Positions 37,796 to 49,674 of a DNA stretch of 64,000 bases are shown here, in pieces. The notes beneath the pieces were generated by a model, which was not told where the DNA came from, searched no databases, and was given only the letters and a program-made list of their open reading frames with translations. Source of the stretch: Vibrio coralliilyticus ATCC BAA-450 (lineage in GTDB: Bacteria; Pseudomonadota; Gammaproteobacteria; Enterobacterales; Vibrionaceae); NCBI RefSeq assembly GCF_000176135.1, contig NZ_ACZN01000013.1, positions 388,133 through 452,132 on the forward strand, read 5' to 3'. Made by a program: the position numbers and the translations under genes. The first letter of the stretch is position 1. The number at the start of each line of letters is the position of its first letter.

Positions 37796-38788
37796 TTAGA
37801 AGGTTAAGGCGCTTTGCCACTCACGTATCCAGGATTTTCGGTTTTGCGCCACTTCTGCTGCGCTAAAGCTCAAGGCTTTTTCAGGTACCGTCAGTGTCTC
37901 AAAGCCTTCAGGCAGTGCGACTTCAGTTACTGGGTACATCCAGTTACCTGTTGGCATCAAAGACTGGAAGTCGTCGCTAAGGATAAACGTCATAAATTCA
38001 TCGGCTAACTTTTCATTTTTCGATGCTTTTACTTTAGCCGCAACCTCAACTTGAGTGTAATGGCCTTCTGTAAAATCAGCGGCAGCGTATTTGCTGTCGC
38101 TTTCCGCGATCAGGTGATAAGCCGGTGAAGTCGTGTAAGACAACACCATGTCTGACTCACCTTCAAGGAACATAGAGTAAGCCTCAGACCAACCTTTGGT
38201 CACAGTGACGGTTTTCTTAGCCAGTTGTTGCCATGCCGGGGTAACGTCATCGCCATAGACAGATTTCATCCACAGCATCAGGCCTTGGCCCGGCGTTGAC
38301 GTACGGGGATCCTGATAAATCACTTTCAGATCATCGCGAGATTCCACCAGCTCTTTAAGGCTCTTTGGTGGATTGGTGAGCTTTTCTTTGTTGTAGACAA
38401 ACGCAAAGTAACCGAAGTCATACGGCACAAAAGTACTGTCTTCCCAACCGTTAGGCAGATTGACCGATTTGGTATCAACCTTGTGCTCGGCTAATAGGCC
38501 AGTTTTCTGCGCTTCTGCCATCAGGTTATTGTCCAAACCTAACACAATATCAGCTTTGCTGTTGTCCCCTTCGAGGCGCAGGCGGTTAAGAATAGAAACG
38601 CCATCATCAAGAGCGACAAAGTTCACATCACAGCCACATTGTGCTTCAAACGCTTTTTCCACTTTCGGGCCCGGGCCCCAGTCCGCAGCAAAAGAATCGT
38701 AGGTATAAACGGTAAGGGTGTTATCTGCTGCCAATGCAGAAAAAGATGTCAGTGTGGCAACGGCGATGGTGCTTAAAGTGGTTTTCAC
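37796..38788 (-). CDS. thiB: Thiamine-binding periplasmic protein ThiB
   Basis: A 330-residue periplasmic solute-binding protein for thiamine and its phosphates. I chose the GTG at 38788, which has AGGAG about 11 bases upstream and gives the signal peptide MKTTLSTIAVATLTSFSALA followed by mature ADNTLTVYTYDSFAADWGPG, the family hallmark. The open frame reaches back 15 codons without support. WGPGPKVEKAFEAQCGCDV and the aromatic-rich C-terminal region are conserved. It is the first gene of thiBPQ, controlled by the TPP riboswitch upstream. Confidence 0.94.
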   Translation of the reverse strand: MKTTLSTIAVATLTSFSALAADNTLTVYTYDSFAADWGPGPKVEKAFEAQCGCDVNFVALDDGVSILNRLRLEGDNSKADIVLGLDNNLMAEAQKTGLLAEHKVDTKSVNLPNGWEDSTFVPYDFGYFAFVYNKEKLTNPPKSLKELVESRDDLKVIYQDPRTSTPGQGLMLWMKSVYGDDVTPAWQQLAKKTVTVTKGWSEAYSMFLEGESDMVLSYTTSPAYHLIAESDSKYAAADFTEGHYTQVEVAAKVKASKNEKLADEFMTFILSDDFQSLMPTGNWMYPVTEVALPEGFETLTVPEKALSFSAAEVAQNRKSWIREWQSALTF

Positions 38789-38852
38789 TGCTCGCTCTCT
38801 CCTTGGTTGAGCGGCACAGGCTTGAGGAAACATTGGCAGGGCAAATGTTCAG

Positions 38853-38951
38853 ACTCAATTCCTACGCCAGCATTATCTGGTTCAGGTACACGGGTCCTGG
38901 GCTTTGCCCAATCTCAGCTTCATCTGTGCGATGAATAGCTCCCCGATGAGT
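38853..38951 (-). ncRNA. TPP riboswitch (THI box) upstream of thiBPQ
   Basis: Read on the minus strand, the leader has the THI elements GGGGAGC, GCTGAGATTGGG, ACCCGTGTACCTGAACCAGA and TAATGCTGGCGTAGGAATTG. P1 forms from ACTCAT (38951-38946) and TTGAGT (38858-38853). The element ends 64 bases upstream of the thiB start codon. Thiamine pyrophosphate binding should switch off uptake genes, as for E. coli thiBPQ. Confidence 0.93.
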
Positions 38952-38992
38952 GTCGGCTGAATTGTAATCGTAATGTTATCAATTAGCCAGAA

Positions 38993-39619
38993 TTAAGCAC
39001 GCTGGTCATATCCCCAACGTGGGACAAGCCCCTGTTCAACATCAAGATGATCGAGAATTCTCGCCACCATAAAGTCGACCAGATCGTCAATAGACTTAGG
39101 CTGATGATAGAAGCCCGGTGCCGCAGGCATAATGGTGACGCCCATCTGCGACAACTTATGCATATTCTCTAGATGCAACGTAGAGAATGGTGTTTCACGC
39201 ACAACCAGCAACAACTGCCCGCGCTCTTTCATCACCACATCAGCCGCGCGCTCGATGAGATTGTCGGACATACCATGTGCGATGGCAGCGACACTGCCTG
39301 CAGAGCAAGGACACACAACCATCTGTTTTGGCGCCGCAGACCCAGAAGCCACAGGAGAGAACCAGTCGTCTTTACCGTAGACTATCAGCTTTTCGGCATC
39401 ACAGTTTAAGTGGGCGACCAACGTTTTTTGAGCAGACTCTGGGTTCGCCGGCAATTTCATATCATGCTCAGTTGCTAACACAACTCGAGCTGCTGACGAT
39501 ATCAGCAAATGTACCTGATAGCCGGCGGCTAGCAGACACTCAAGCAATCTAAGCCCGTACGGTGCGCCAGAAGCCCCCGTAAAAGCGAGTGTAATTGCTT
39601 TGTTTTTCTCATTGTTCAT
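38993..39619 (-). CDS. ubiX: Flavin prenyltransferase UbiX
   Basis: A 208-residue flavoprotein that attaches a dimethylallyl group to FMN, making the prenyl-FMN cofactor used by the UbiD decarboxylase in ubiquinone synthesis. Motifs include [17 protein letters not shown] at the N-terminus, [20 protein letters not shown] and [21 protein letters not shown] close relative is the phenylacrylate decarboxylase subunit Pad1, but the setting favours UbiX. The ATG overlaps the mpl stop (ATGA), so the two genes are co-translated. Confidence 0.95.
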   Translation of the reverse strand: MNNEKNKAITLAFTGASGAPYGLRLLECLLAAGYQVHLLISSAARVVLATEHDMKLPANPESAQKTLVAHLNCDAEKLIVYGKDDWFSPVASGSAAPKQMVVCPCSAGSVAAIAHGMSDNLIERAADVVMKERGQLLLVVRETPFSTLHLENMHKLSQMGVTIMPAAPGFYHQPKSIDDLVDFMVARILDHLDVEQGLVPRWGYDQRA

Positions 39620-40986
39620 ACTACTACATTAATCGATTCGGCGAGTTTAGCCAGCAGCTTGTCGTGGATGCCTTCAAACCCACCATTGCTCATCACCAGA
39701 ATTTGATCGCCCGGTTGAGCCTGTTCTGTCACCATCTGGACTAACGCATCAACACTGTCTGACGCATAAGCCGACTGCTGACATTGCTGGGCAATGTCCT
39801 CGACAGACCATTCGATATTATCTGGTTGATAAAGGAAGACGACGTCGGCCTGAGCAAGGGACGCCGCCAATGTTTCTTTGTGCACGCCACGTTTCATCGT
39901 CGCACTACGAGGTTCAAGTACAGCTAAGATACGTTGTTTGCCAACCTTATTACGCAATCCACCCACAGTAAGTTCAATCGCCGTAGGGTGATGAGCGAAG
40001 TCATCGTAAACCGTAATCTGATTCACTTCACCTTTTAGCTCAAGTCGACGTTTGGTATTGATGAATTTCGCCAGCGACTGACAGGCTAAATCCGGAGTAA
40101 CACCCACGTGACGAGCCGCTGCGATGGCCATCAAGGCGTTATCGACGTTATGATCGCCCACCAGATCCCACTTCACAGTCCCAACGGCTTCCCCTTGGAA
40201 GAAAACTGTGAATATTGAACCATCGGCGACTTGTTTCTCCGCTCGCCAGTCACCTTGTTCGCCGCTGAACTCCGTTTCGCTCCAGCAACCACGCTGTAAT
40301 ACATCGGCAATTGCTGAATCGCCTTGCGGAGCAAGGATTCTACCATTACCCGGCACGGTTCTGACTAAGTGATGGAATTGGCGCTTGATCGCTTCCAGAT
40401 CATCGAAGATATCCGCATGATCAAACTCCAAATTGTTCATAACTAACGTGCGAGGATGGTAATGCACGAACTTAGAACGCTTATCGAAAAAAGCACTGTC
40501 GTATTCATCAGCTTCAACGACAAAAAACATACTTTCGCCCAAACGCGCTGAAACCCCAAAGTTGCCCAGCACCCCACCAACAAGGAAGCCAGGTTGGTAG
40601 CCACAGTCTTCCAAAATCCACGCCAGCATGCTGGAAGTAGTGGTTTTACCATGGGTTCCTGAGACAGCCAGCACCCAGCGGTCATGGAGAAGAAACTCCT
40701 GCAGCCACTGTGGGCCTGAGGTGTATCTCAGGTTACTGTTGAGTACGTGCTCGACACATGGGTTGCCTCGACTCATCGCATTTCCGATCACAACCAGATC
40801 AGGTGCTGGGTTAAGCTGAGAAGGGTCAAAGCCTTCAATGATTTCAATACCTTGAGACTCCAACAATGTGCTCATTGGTGGATAAACGTTGGCGTCACTG
40901 CCCGTCACTTTATGACCTAATTGACGAGCTAAAATTGCCGCACCTCCCATAAATGTGCCACAAATTCCCAAGATATGAATATGCAT
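39616..40986 (-). CDS. mpl: UDP-MurNAc:L-Ala-gamma-D-Glu-meso-DAP ligase Mpl
   Basis: A 456-residue peptidoglycan-recycling ligase that joins the recovered tripeptide to UDP-MurNAc. The start [20 protein letters not shown] at 40986 is the family start; the frame runs 12 codons further upstream. The ATP-binding motif is [12 protein letters not shown] (about residues 109-120), and the DAP/peptide site region [15 protein letters not shown] is present. FMGG replaces the GMSG of MurC, which separates Mpl from MurC. It shares an mRNA with ubiX. Confidence 0.96.
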   Translation of the reverse strand: MHIHILGICGTFMGGAAILARQLGHKVTGSDANVYPPMSTLLESQGIEIIEGFDPSQLNPAPDLVVIGNAMSRGNPCVEHVLNSNLRYTSGPQWLQEFLLHDRWVLAVSGTHGKTTTSSMLAWILEDCGYQPGFLVGGVLGNFGVSARLGESMFFVVEADEYDSAFFDKRSKFVHYHPRTLVMNNLEFDHADIFDDLEAIKRQFHHLVRTVPGNGRILAPQGDSAIADVLQRGCWSETEFSGEQGDWRAEKQVADGSIFTVFFQGEAVGTVKWDLVGDHNVDNALMAIAAARHVGVTPDLACQSLAKFINTKRRLELKGEVNQITVYDDFAHHPTAIELTVGGLRNKVGKQRILAVLEPRSATMKRGVHKETLAASLAQADVVFLYQPDNIEWSVEDIAQQCQQSAYASDSVDALVQMVTEQAQPGDQILVMSNGGFEGIHDKLLAKLAESINVVV

Positions 40987-41240
40987 AAACGACCTTCTCC
41001 AAGGCGAAAACTGAGCTGACATTATGGCGATTATACGCAGAAAAGCGAACTACTTTACTCACTGTTTTTACGTCACACGAACGCAAATGATTGCGTGTTA
41101 TACGCGTTATTCAATTCGTATGGCTTCAAACAAGCAGATGAAAAGCGTTATCAAGTCGACAAATAAAACGAGATCTCAGTCAGTTAGTTCATTACCAATA
41201 AAAAGATCTAACTCTTAGACTAGGCTTAGGCGAAATCTAA

Positions 41241-42314
<1,074 letters not shown>

Positions 42315-42318
42315 ATAT

Positions 42319-42345
42319 AAAGGCGCTTTCGAGCGCCTTTTTCAC
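42319..42345 (+). terminator. Intrinsic terminator after fbp
   Basis: AAAGGCGCT (42319-42327), loop TTCG, AGCGCCTTT (42332-42340), then TT. It starts five bases after the fbp stop. Confidence 0.88.
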
Positions 42346-42470
42346 ATTTTCTTGAGCAAAATCTCGCCTTAGTTGGTTTACATAAAACCGAGTTTAGCAG
42401 TAAGGTATTCCGGTCTTATATTCAGCCCGTGTGCCTCATTGAGGTACAAACTAAAAAAGGAACTTTCTTA

Positions 42471-42998
42471 ATGAGTTTAAACAACGTACCAGCAGGTAAG
42501 TCTCTTCCTGATGACCTCTATGTAGTGATTGAAATCCCAGCTAACGCTGATCCAATCAAATATGAAGTAGACAAAGATTCAGGTGCTGTGTTCGTCGACC
42601 GCTTTATGTCTGCACCTATGTTCTACCCATGTAACTATGGTTACGTAAACCACACTCTGTCTCTAGACGGTGATCCGGTAGACGTTTTGGTTCCAACACC
42701 ACACCCTCTGATGCCTGGTTCAGTAATCCGCTGCCGTCCAGTCGGTGTTCTAAAAATGACGGATGAGTCTGGTGAAGATGCGAAAGTAGTGGCGGTACCA
42801 CACACTAAGCTGTCAAAAGAATACGATCACATCAAAGACGTAAACGACCTGCCTGAGCTGCTAAAAGCACAGATCACGCACTTCTTTGAGCGTTACAAAG
42901 AGCTTGAGTCTGGCAAGTGGGTAAAAGTCGACGGTTGGGAAGACGTAGAGTCAGCTCGCAAAGAGATTCTAGAGTCTTACGAACGCGCACAGAAATAA
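42471..42998 (+). CDS. ppa: Inorganic pyrophosphatase (family I)
   Basis: A 175-residue hexameric-type pyrophosphatase that pulls biosynthetic reactions forward by hydrolysing PPi. The frame is open 14 codons upstream, but the ATG at 42471 has AAAAAAGGAAC just upstream and gives the family start [20 protein letters not shown]. The signature DGDPVDVLV is present, as are the active-site segments [17 protein letters not shown] and [14 protein letters not shown] strong terminator follows. Confidence 0.97.
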   Translation: MSLNNVPAGKSLPDDLYVVIEIPANADPIKYEVDKDSGAVFVDRFMSAPMFYPCNYGYVNHTLSLDGDPVDVLVPTPHPLMPGSVIRCRPVGVLKMTDESGEDAKVVAVPHTKLSKEYDHIKDVNDLPELLKAQITHFFERYKELESGKWVKVDGWEDVESARKEILESYERAQK

Positions 42999-42999
42999 T

Positions 43000-43028
43000 A
43001 AAAAGAGCCAGCAATGCTGGCTCTTTTT
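43000..43028. terminator. Terminator after ppa
   Basis: AAAAAGAGCCAGC (43000-43012), loop AAT, GCTGGCTCTTTTT (43016-43028). It is followed after 15 bases by the end of the convergent ytfP and may serve both. Confidence 0.92.
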
Positions 43029-43043
43029 CCATGGCTATAGCAG

Positions 43044-43391
43044 CTAAACCCTCTGACACCAATCCCCTGATGAAATGATGGTATCGAGCATGCTACCGTC
43101 TTGATACAAGTATATCCAAGCTTCACCAAAAGGTGTCTCAATCTGCTCGCGTCGATATTCGACGGGCACGTCTTCGAGTTTATCCACCCTAGCCAGAGTC
43201 TCATCATCAATCAGGTACACTTCACCTAGAATCGTATCATGACCTTCGATTACTGCTGGATAGGTGCCCAAATCATACAAAGCGTAGTGCGGCGGTGTTT
43301 CAAAATGCCCCAAGCATTGGCTATCAGCCAAAAAATTATGGTTACTTTCGCCCTGACGTAGGGTTCCATACACAAAGAGTAAATGTTGCAT
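43044..43391 (-). CDS. ytfP: Gamma-glutamylcyclotransferase-like protein YtfP
   Basis: A 115-residue cytoplasmic protein of the AIG2/GGACT fold. The start MQHLLFVYGTLRQGESNHNF contains the YGTLR loop of the family, and LARVDKLEDVPVEYRRE supplies the conserved Glu of the putative active site. The natural substrate of YtfP is unknown; related enzymes form 5-oxoproline from gamma-glutamyl peptides. It lies 20 bases after tamB and probably belongs to the tamA-tamB-ytfP transcript, as in E. coli. Confidence 0.9.
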   Translation of the reverse strand: MQHLLFVYGTLRQGESNHNFLADSQCLGHFETPPHYALYDLGTYPAVIEGHDTILGEVYLIDDETLARVDKLEDVPVEYRREQIETPFGEAWIYLYQDGSMLDTIISSGDWCQRV

Positions 43392-43411
43392 CCTGCCACC
43401 TAACTTAATGA

Positions 43412-46400
43412 TTAATTGAACTCAAACTGATACAGCAGATCGACAGCACTGTCCAGACCTGACATCGCCTCCACGTACAGATCCTGCATCAGACGATAAC
43501 GCACCGTGAACTCACCCACTGAGTCAAAGATGCCAACACCATATTTAACCTGCAAACCCGGTAGAACATAACCACTGACCGTCACTTGCGAGTCATCACC
43601 AGAGCCCGCGGTGTCAACTTGCAAGTCCTGAACACCAAACGCTTCACCAATTTGACCCACGACACGACCACTTTGTGCCAGACTCAATCCTATCAGCGTG
43701 GTCGTCATTGAGTTGCCACCAGATTCACCATCAATATTCTGCCCACGTAGTAAGTAAGACAGTGCATTAGCCTGCGGCATCGCAGGTTCAGAGAAAATGG
43801 TCACACTTGGCTCATCAGCAGGCCCCGTCACCCTGACACCAGCCGTCACTTCATCCTGAGTATTGTCCGGATTTCGGATCGCGGTGATCTGGACATAAGG
43901 TTGGTCAACCGGGCCGTTCATCAGGATCTTACCTTGCTTAATCAAAAGGTCCTGACCGAAGGAACGGTACGAACCGTCAACAATGTTCACTTCTCCGGTT
44001 ACAAATGGCCCTTTATCACGCTGAGCAACATTGAGGTTACCTGACAGTCCCCCCTCAAGACCAAACGCAGACAGCTTAAAATCATCCCCAATTTTGATAT
44101 TGATGTTGGTCTGGACACTGAATGGAACACTGGCAGTTTCTTGCTCTGGCTCTAACTGATCGTTAAGAATCACCTGATCTTTAGACACCCCAATCGCACT
44201 TGGTGGCAATTCTTCTACCACTATCCGTCCCCAAGGCAGAGAGATGTTACCGTCAATGCGAGCCTGCTTAGGCGAAGCGGATATGGTCATGTCAGGCACC
44301 ACCTTTATTTTTGCCATAGGTGGTACATCAACCAATAGCTCTTCGGCAAACACGCGCACATTGGTTTGCCAATCTTTCAGGTCTCGCCAGTCGGCATCGC
44401 CCGCAACTTCTAGTTTGCCATCAGGTGTATCGATCGCAGCGGCCAGCGTGGCATCGTAACCCGAGAAATTAACGGTCAATTTACCCGAATCAATCTCAAC
44501 GGGAGTAATTTCACCTTTGAGCAAAATATCATCCACTACAAACTGACCTTGCACCTTAGGCTGCATGACTGGTCCTGAGAAAGTCAGTTCAGTGGCAATG
44601 TTTGATTTAAGCTTGCTGTAATCACCAAGAATAGGCGCAAGAAAGTCGAGGTTAAATGTGGTTAACCCAAGCCGCCCGTCGATTTGCTTATCTTTCGCTA
44701 GCACATCCGGAATATTCAGCTCACCTGAAATGTCTCCATTGTCAGCCACATCGAGCAGCCAATCAGCGTGTAAGGAATTTTCTGCCAGAGAAGCATTGAG
44801 CTTAAGTGACTCCCAGCCAAGGTGCACAGGTTGCTCATTATTTTGCGTGACCGACCCTTTTGGCATTTCTAACTTCATCACGACTTGCGGCGCTTGCTCT
44901 GGTGCCCATTTCGCCATCGCTGTGGCATTAACACCACCCTCTAATTTAATCGCTTGAGGCACAAACGCTTTAACCTGCTCAAAATCGAATTGTTTGATGG
45001 AAAGATGCGCTTCGCCACTTTGACCCGCGTTCACATCCTGATCGAGACAAATCGAAGCATCAGCTTGTAACCAACAATGGGCCGCAACGAAAGCTTGTTG
45101 TGAGTCGATGAGAAACTCTAACTGAGTCGGTTGATTCAAATTCCACGTACCTTGCTCTGAGGTCAATGACATGCGCTCTAACGCACCTTTCCACATCAAC
45201 TCAGGCTTATCTTGCAACGCACCTTTAATCGCCAATTTCGTTGAGGCGATGTTTGACTCAAGATCCAGAGTCAATGCGTGCTGCTGTTGCTCGCCATCAA
45301 AATTTAATAACACTTTATCAATCAGATAATCTTGGTACTTGGCGTTGGCAACGTTGAGCTGCAATTCGCCGGAAGGTAAAGGCATTGGAGAGATCTGCCC
45401 TTGCAGCGAAACACCCTCTACCTGCACATCTTGCTGCCACTTAATAGCTTTCACATTGAGATCAACACCAACCAGAGGTTTATCCAGCTTACCAGTAAGC
45501 TTAATCTGACCTTGTGCACTGCCTTTTACATCAGGGACGGACTTAGCGATATCCGGAAAATCAACGGCTAGCTGCATGTTTAGGTTTTGTTCAACATCAC
45601 CTTTAGCCGTCAGGTTATTCGGTCCATGAGATAGGACTAAGCGTGGCGTATCAATCTTGAGCTCACCAGTGCCCGCTTTATCGGAAGCAGACAGCGCACC
45701 TTCTATGTTCAGCGGGTAATCTCGCAAAATGCCGTCAATATCTAATGTTGGTAACTCAACCTGCCAACCACCTTGCTCTGTCAGTGAACCTGTAGTGGCT
45801 AATTTGCCGCTAATATTACCTTCCGCCTGCTGCCACTGTAGGCCCGGTTGAATGTCCTTCAGTGAAAGGTTTGCTGCCCAGTTAATCGGCGCTTGCCAAT
45901 TGGCCATCACCGTACCACTCACCTCCCCACCTAAAGTTTGTATAGAGAGGGACTGAAGATCGATTTGGTTTAAATCCCCTTTGCCCTGTAGAGTCAGGTC
46001 AACATCAGGTATTTGCTTGCCTTTCAGAGCCGAATCGAGCTCAACACTGTAGCCGTTTAGCGAACCTTGAGTATGCAAGTTGCGTATTGTGGCAAAATAA
46101 TCACCTTGCCCTTTCAACGGCCATTGAAGATCACCATCACGCAAAGTCAGTTCAAAAGGAAGTTCAGCATTTAGTGGCTGCAGTGCCGCTTCAAGATGTG
46201 CCTTCGCTAAACCACCGAAGTCTGCCTTTAGCGCCAAGTCAGCAACACTTCCGGTCGCATGCAGTTTGACTGTCTGTCCATCCGCTATCTCCTGCTTCAC
46301 TTTGGCATTCAGCTCCAGAACCAACGGATAGTCGTCTGCTAGGGTCACCGTTGTACTCAGATGACCTTCGACTTCAGGCATATCCAACTCAAGAGTATCA

Positions 46401-47173
46401 ACCTTAACTTGGGAGCGGGCCGCACTCGCCTCCAACCCCAGATGGTTCACGACTACAGGAGTGGGTTGTTGCAGCTCAAAATCATTCACATCCAATCGCA
46501 CTACTTCAATTTGCAGCGGTAAGGTAATGTTTGGTAAGGCTATCGGTGCGTTAGCATCCGTAGAAGGACTTGCAGCAGGGGCTGCTTCACTGGTATCACT
46601 TGGTGCCAGTGCGACGCGAATGGAGTCGAGCGCCGTTTTGTTGATTCGTAGACGATTGCCCTGAAACGCTAATCCAGTGGTGAAAGACTGCCAGTTGACC
46701 TGATTACCTAGAATATCCAGAGATATGTCGGTCAAGGCAACGCGTTTGACTTTAATGGGTACAGGCGCTGTCACTGGACCATTTTCTTCAGCCACAGGTT
46801 CACCCGGCGTTGCGGTGCTCTGCGGCAATTCCGGCATATCAAATTTAAGGCCATCTACCGCGAGTTCATCGACACAAACGCTAGGCTCTGTCAGGCAAGC
46901 AGCATTAACCGCCAACGTGATTGAGCGAGCCTGCACATCGACGTTAAATGAGTCATCTTTAAACACAACACCATTAAGTGTAAAGCGCGGAAAAATCGCC
47001 CCTGAATAGGACTCGACTTTCAACTGAGGCACAAACTTTTCTGCTCCCCACAGCACCAGTTTAAGCCCCGGAGTTGTAAACAGTACTGCCGCTAAGGCAA
47101 TGGCAATCGCCACCAATAAGCTGATCAATGAGATAGACAGCCACTTAGACCATTTAAAAACAACCTTGGTCAT
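43412..47173 (-). CDS. tamB: Translocation and assembly module subunit TamB
   Basis: A 1,253-residue inner-membrane-anchored periplasmic protein. One N-terminal helix (about 13-33, SISLISLLVAIAIALAAVLF) precedes a very long beta-rich region with AsmA/TamB-like repeats and the C-terminal TamB (DUF490) domain (NALSYLLRGQNIDGESGG, GDDSQVTVSGYVLPGLQVKY). With TamA it aids outer-membrane protein insertion, and TamB-like proteins also move phospholipids to the outer membrane. It overlaps tamA by four bases. Confidence 0.95.
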   Translation of the reverse strand: MTKVVFKWSKWLSISLISLLVAIAIALAAVLFTTPGLKLVLWGAEKFVPQLKVESYSGAIFPRFTLNGVVFKDDSFNVDVQARSITLAVNAACLTEPSVCVDELAVDGLKFDMPELPQSTATPGEPVAEENGPVTAPVPIKVKRVALTDISLDILGNQVNWQSFTTGLAFQGNRLRINKTALDSIRVALAPSDTSEAAPAASPSTDANAPIALPNITLPLQIEVVRLDVNDFELQQPTPVVVNHLGLEASAARSQVKVDTLELDMPEVEGHLSTTVTLADDYPLVLELNAKVKQEIADGQTVKLHATGSVADLALKADFGGLAKAHLEAALQPLNAELPFELTLRDGDLQWPLKGQGDYFATIRNLHTQGSLNGYSVELDSALKGKQIPDVDLTLQGKGDLNQIDLQSLSIQTLGGEVSGTVMANWQAPINWAANLSLKDIQPGLQWQQAEGNISGKLATTGSLTEQGGWQVELPTLDIDGILRDYPLNIEGALSASDKAGTGELKIDTPRLVLSHGPNNLTAKGDVEQNLNMQLAVDFPDIAKSVPDVKGSAQGQIKLTGKLDKPLVGVDLNVKAIKWQQDVQVEGVSLQGQISPMPLPSGELQLNVANAKYQDYLIDKVLLNFDGEQQQHALTLDLESNIASTKLAIKGALQDKPELMWKGALERMSLTSEQGTWNLNQPTQLEFLIDSQQAFVAAHCWLQADASICLDQDVNAGQSGEAHLSIKQFDFEQVKAFVPQAIKLEGGVNATAMAKWAPEQAPQVVMKLEMPKGSVTQNNEQPVHLGWESLKLNASLAENSLHADWLLDVADNGDISGELNIPDVLAKDKQIDGRLGLTTFNLDFLAPILGDYSKLKSNIATELTFSGPVMQPKVQGQFVVDDILLKGEITPVEIDSGKLTVNFSGYDATLAAAIDTPDGKLEVAGDADWRDLKDWQTNVRVFAEELLVDVPPMAKIKVVPDMTISASPKQARIDGNISLPWGRIVVEELPPSAIGVSKDQVILNDQLEPEQETASVPFSVQTNINIKIGDDFKLSAFGLEGGLSGNLNVAQRDKGPFVTGEVNIVDGSYRSFGQDLLIKQGKILMNGPVDQPYVQITAIRNPDNTQDEVTAGVRVTGPADEPSVTIFSEPAMPQANALSYLLRGQNIDGESGGNSMTTTLIGLSLAQSGRVVGQIGEAFGVQDLQVDTAGSGDDSQVTVSGYVLPGLQVKYGVGIFDSVGEFTVRYRLMQDLYVEAMSGLDSAVDLLYQFEFN

Positions 47174-48879
47174 AGTTCAGGCCCTAACGTGAAATGGATT
47201 TTAAATTCGTCACCCGGAGTGGCATCAAGGCCCCAGGCAAAATCAAGACGGATTGGACCCACAGGCGAGGCCCAGCGGACACCAAAACCAGTGCCACGTT
47301 TAAAGTCGGGGTTATCATTAAAAGCGTCACCGTAATCATAAAACACCGCCCCCCACCAGTTACCATACACTCGGTATTGATACTCTAAAGATGAGGTGGC
47401 GATGTATTTGGCACCCGTCAATGCGCCGCTGCTGTCTTTCGGGGAAATAGACTCATATCCATAACCACGCAAATTGTTGTCACCACCAGCGAAGAAGCGC
47501 AGTGACGGAGACAATTTATCAAAATCATCTGCTAAGTTAGCGCCTCCATCTAGACGCAAAATACCGCGATGGTTGCGCCCTGCACTACGGATCCATGACG
47601 TGCCCGCCTGGAGGCGCAGTACACGTGTTTCTGATATCAAGCTATCATCACCATATTCGATAGTCAGGCTTTGGCGATCCCCCCAGCGTGGCATCGCGCC
47701 ACCACGAATACGACTACGACTGTATGTGATCCCGGGTAAAAGGAATTGCCCAGAGTCATCTTGCAGACCTTGCTCATAGTTTTCCAATAGGTAACGAACA
47801 AACACGGTTCTATGCCAACCATTGTCCAAGGCCCAATGCCGCTCCAGCGCAAGATTGGACTCGAGACTTTTCGTATCTCGATTGTCGACGTTTTTCATAC
47901 CATAGCGAATGCGGTAGTACTCATTTAATGCATCTTCAAGCGGAATCCGATAGCCGGCCGTAATGGTCTGTTCTGGGTTAGAGAGAGAAAAACTGCTGTC
48001 AAAACTATGACCACGAGAGTTGACCCAAGGCTTCTTCCATTTCAGAGAGCCTCGAACGCCCACATCGGTAGAGTAACCAAGGCCGGTTTCCAACTTATTT
48101 TTTGCCTGTGGTGCCAAAGACACTTTCATTGGTAGCTCTCTGCTCTTGCCCAGCATAGACAAGTCTGGTTCCACAAATACCGATGAGAACCAGTCTGTGT
48201 TTGACAGGTTCTGGTTGTAAGCGCCGACCTCAGAAACCTGATAAGGGTCGCCTTGCTGATAAGGCGATAAAGAGTTAACCCGATCTTGTTCGATTTGACT
48301 GCCCGTGATCAGGTTCTCGCCAAACGAGTAACGTATGCCACTATCAAAATGAAGACGTATAAAGGCTTGATTGAGATCAGGTGCAACCTCAAGACGACTG
48401 GCGGTGAAATCGCCCTCAAAGTAGCCTTTCTGCAAAGCCAGATTGCGAATCCCAGACTTCAGGCCATCATACTGACTATGGTTGAGGATTTGGCCTTCCT
48501 TAAGGCCACTTTTGCGAATCAAGGCCTTAAATGATCGATCGTCGCTGGCCTCACCAGTGATTTGGATATCGACTTCTTTGATCGTGACGGGTTCACCCGG
48601 AGTGACTGTAACAATCAGCTCACTGTCTTCATCAACGATCTGAAAAGAAAAATCAGGATGGTAGTAGCCCAGCGCGTTGAGCGCTTCGGTCAGGCTCTTT
48701 TCTAATCGGGCTTGAAAACGAAGGCTGGTGTTATACTCTTCGGCAGGTATAGACGAAAGATAAGCGTCAACATTCTTTTCCAGTTCACCTGACAAGCCCT
48801 CGACGGACACATCGATCTCCTGTGCAAAAACAGGAAAACTGCTGAGAAGGAGAAGGGCTGGTAATGACTTTCTTATCAT
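47170..48879 (-). CDS. tamA: Translocation and assembly module subunit TamA
   Basis: A 569-residue Omp85-family outer-membrane protein. The signal peptide MIRKSLPALLLLSSFPVFAQ is followed by POTRA domains over about residues 22-260 and a 16-strand barrel. Omp85 motifs include RFFAGGDNNLRGYGYESISP (loop 6, VRGF-like) and GPIRLDFAWGLD; the protein ends IHFTLGPEL, with a terminal aromatic strand. It is divergent from msrA across 119 bases. Confidence 0.95.
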   Translation of the reverse strand: MIRKSLPALLLLSSFPVFAQEIDVSVEGLSGELEKNVDAYLSSIPAEEYNTSLRFQARLEKSLTEALNALGYYHPDFSFQIVDEDSELIVTVTPGEPVTIKEVDIQITGEASDDRSFKALIRKSGLKEGQILNHSQYDGLKSGIRNLALQKGYFEGDFTASRLEVAPDLNQAFIRLHFDSGIRYSFGENLITGSQIEQDRVNSLSPYQQGDPYQVSEVGAYNQNLSNTDWFSSVFVEPDLSMLGKSRELPMKVSLAPQAKNKLETGLGYSTDVGVRGSLKWKKPWVNSRGHSFDSSFSLSNPEQTITAGYRIPLEDALNEYYRIRYGMKNVDNRDTKSLESNLALERHWALDNGWHRTVFVRYLLENYEQGLQDDSGQFLLPGITYSRSRIRGGAMPRWGDRQSLTIEYGDDSLISETRVLRLQAGTSWIRSAGRNHRGILRLDGGANLADDFDKLSPSLRFFAGGDNNLRGYGYESISPKDSSGALTGAKYIATSSLEYQYRVYGNWWGAVFYDYGDAFNDNPDFKRGTGFGVRWASPVGPIRLDFAWGLDATPGDEFKIHFTLGPEL

Positions 48880-48998
48880 GTTCTATTTACTACCTCAAAA
48901 TCGTAACGGAATAATAACGCCACTCATAAAATAAGTCTGTACGAAAACAGTCAATTAGGCGGTCTACTCTCAAGATTGTTAATTTAAGGATATTCACT

Positions 48999-49628
48999 AT
49001 GCTCGACAAACAAACCATGATCACTGCTCAGCAGGCTTTGCCGGGGCGTGAGCAGCCACTAGCTATTGACGACACACACTTTGTCAATCAATCCAGTTTA
49101 ACCGCACCACCTGCTGAAGGCTGCGAAGAAATCGTGTTCGGCATGGGATGTTTTTGGGGCGCAGAGCGTCTGTTTTGGCAACTTGAGGGCGTGATCAGTA
49201 CTTCGGTGGGATACGCTGGTGGCTTTACACCTAACCCAACCTACGAAGAAGTCTGCTCAGGTCAGACAGGTCATACTGAAGTGGTGCGGATTGTTTTTGA
49301 CCCTGCAGTCATTAGCCTTAACCAACTGCTGCAAAAATTTTGGGAGCGTCATAACCCAACTCAAGGAATGCGTCAGGGCAACGACTTAGGCACCCAGTAC
49401 CGTTCTGCTATTTACGTGCATAGCGACGAACAATATCAGGCAGCAATACAATCAAGAGACGAATATCAAGCGTTGCTCGGACAAGAAACCTCGTCTATTA
49501 CCACCGAAATCCTGCCTGCTGGTCGCTACTATTATGCGGAAAGCTACCATCAGCAGTATTTAGCCAAGAATCCAAATGGCTATTGTGGGTTAGGCGGCAC
49601 TGGCGTGTGCTTCCCGCCAGAAAACTAA
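48999..49628 (+). CDS. msrA: Peptide methionine-(S)-S-oxide reductase MsrA
   Basis: A 209-residue repair enzyme that reduces methionine-S-sulfoxide. The catalytic Cys51 lies in [14 protein letters not shown]; conserved [20 protein letters not shown] and [19 protein letters not shown] follow. Resolving Cys residues sit near the end ([11 protein letters not shown]). AAGGA is found 10 bases upstream of the ATG. The length and N-terminal extension match E. coli MsrA. Confidence 0.97.
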   Translation: MLDKQTMITAQQALPGREQPLAIDDTHFVNQSSLTAPPAEGCEEIVFGMGCFWGAERLFWQLEGVISTSVGYAGGFTPNPTYEEVCSGQTGHTEVVRIVFDPAVISLNQLLQKFWERHNPTQGMRQGNDLGTQYRSAIYVHSDEQYQAAIQSRDEYQALLGQETSSITTEILPAGRYYYAESYHQQYLAKNPNGYCGLGGTGVCFPPEN

Positions 49629-49640
49629 ACGCTATAAAGC

Positions 49641-49668
49641 AAAAAGTCGCCCAATTGGGCGACTTTTT
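49641..49668. terminator. Bidirectional terminator between msrA and ytfK
   Basis: A perfect 28-base palindrome, AAAAAGTCGCCCAA against TTGGGCGACTTTTT, with T-runs on both strands. msrA and ytfK converge here. Confidence 0.92.
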
Positions 49669-49674
49669 ATTTTC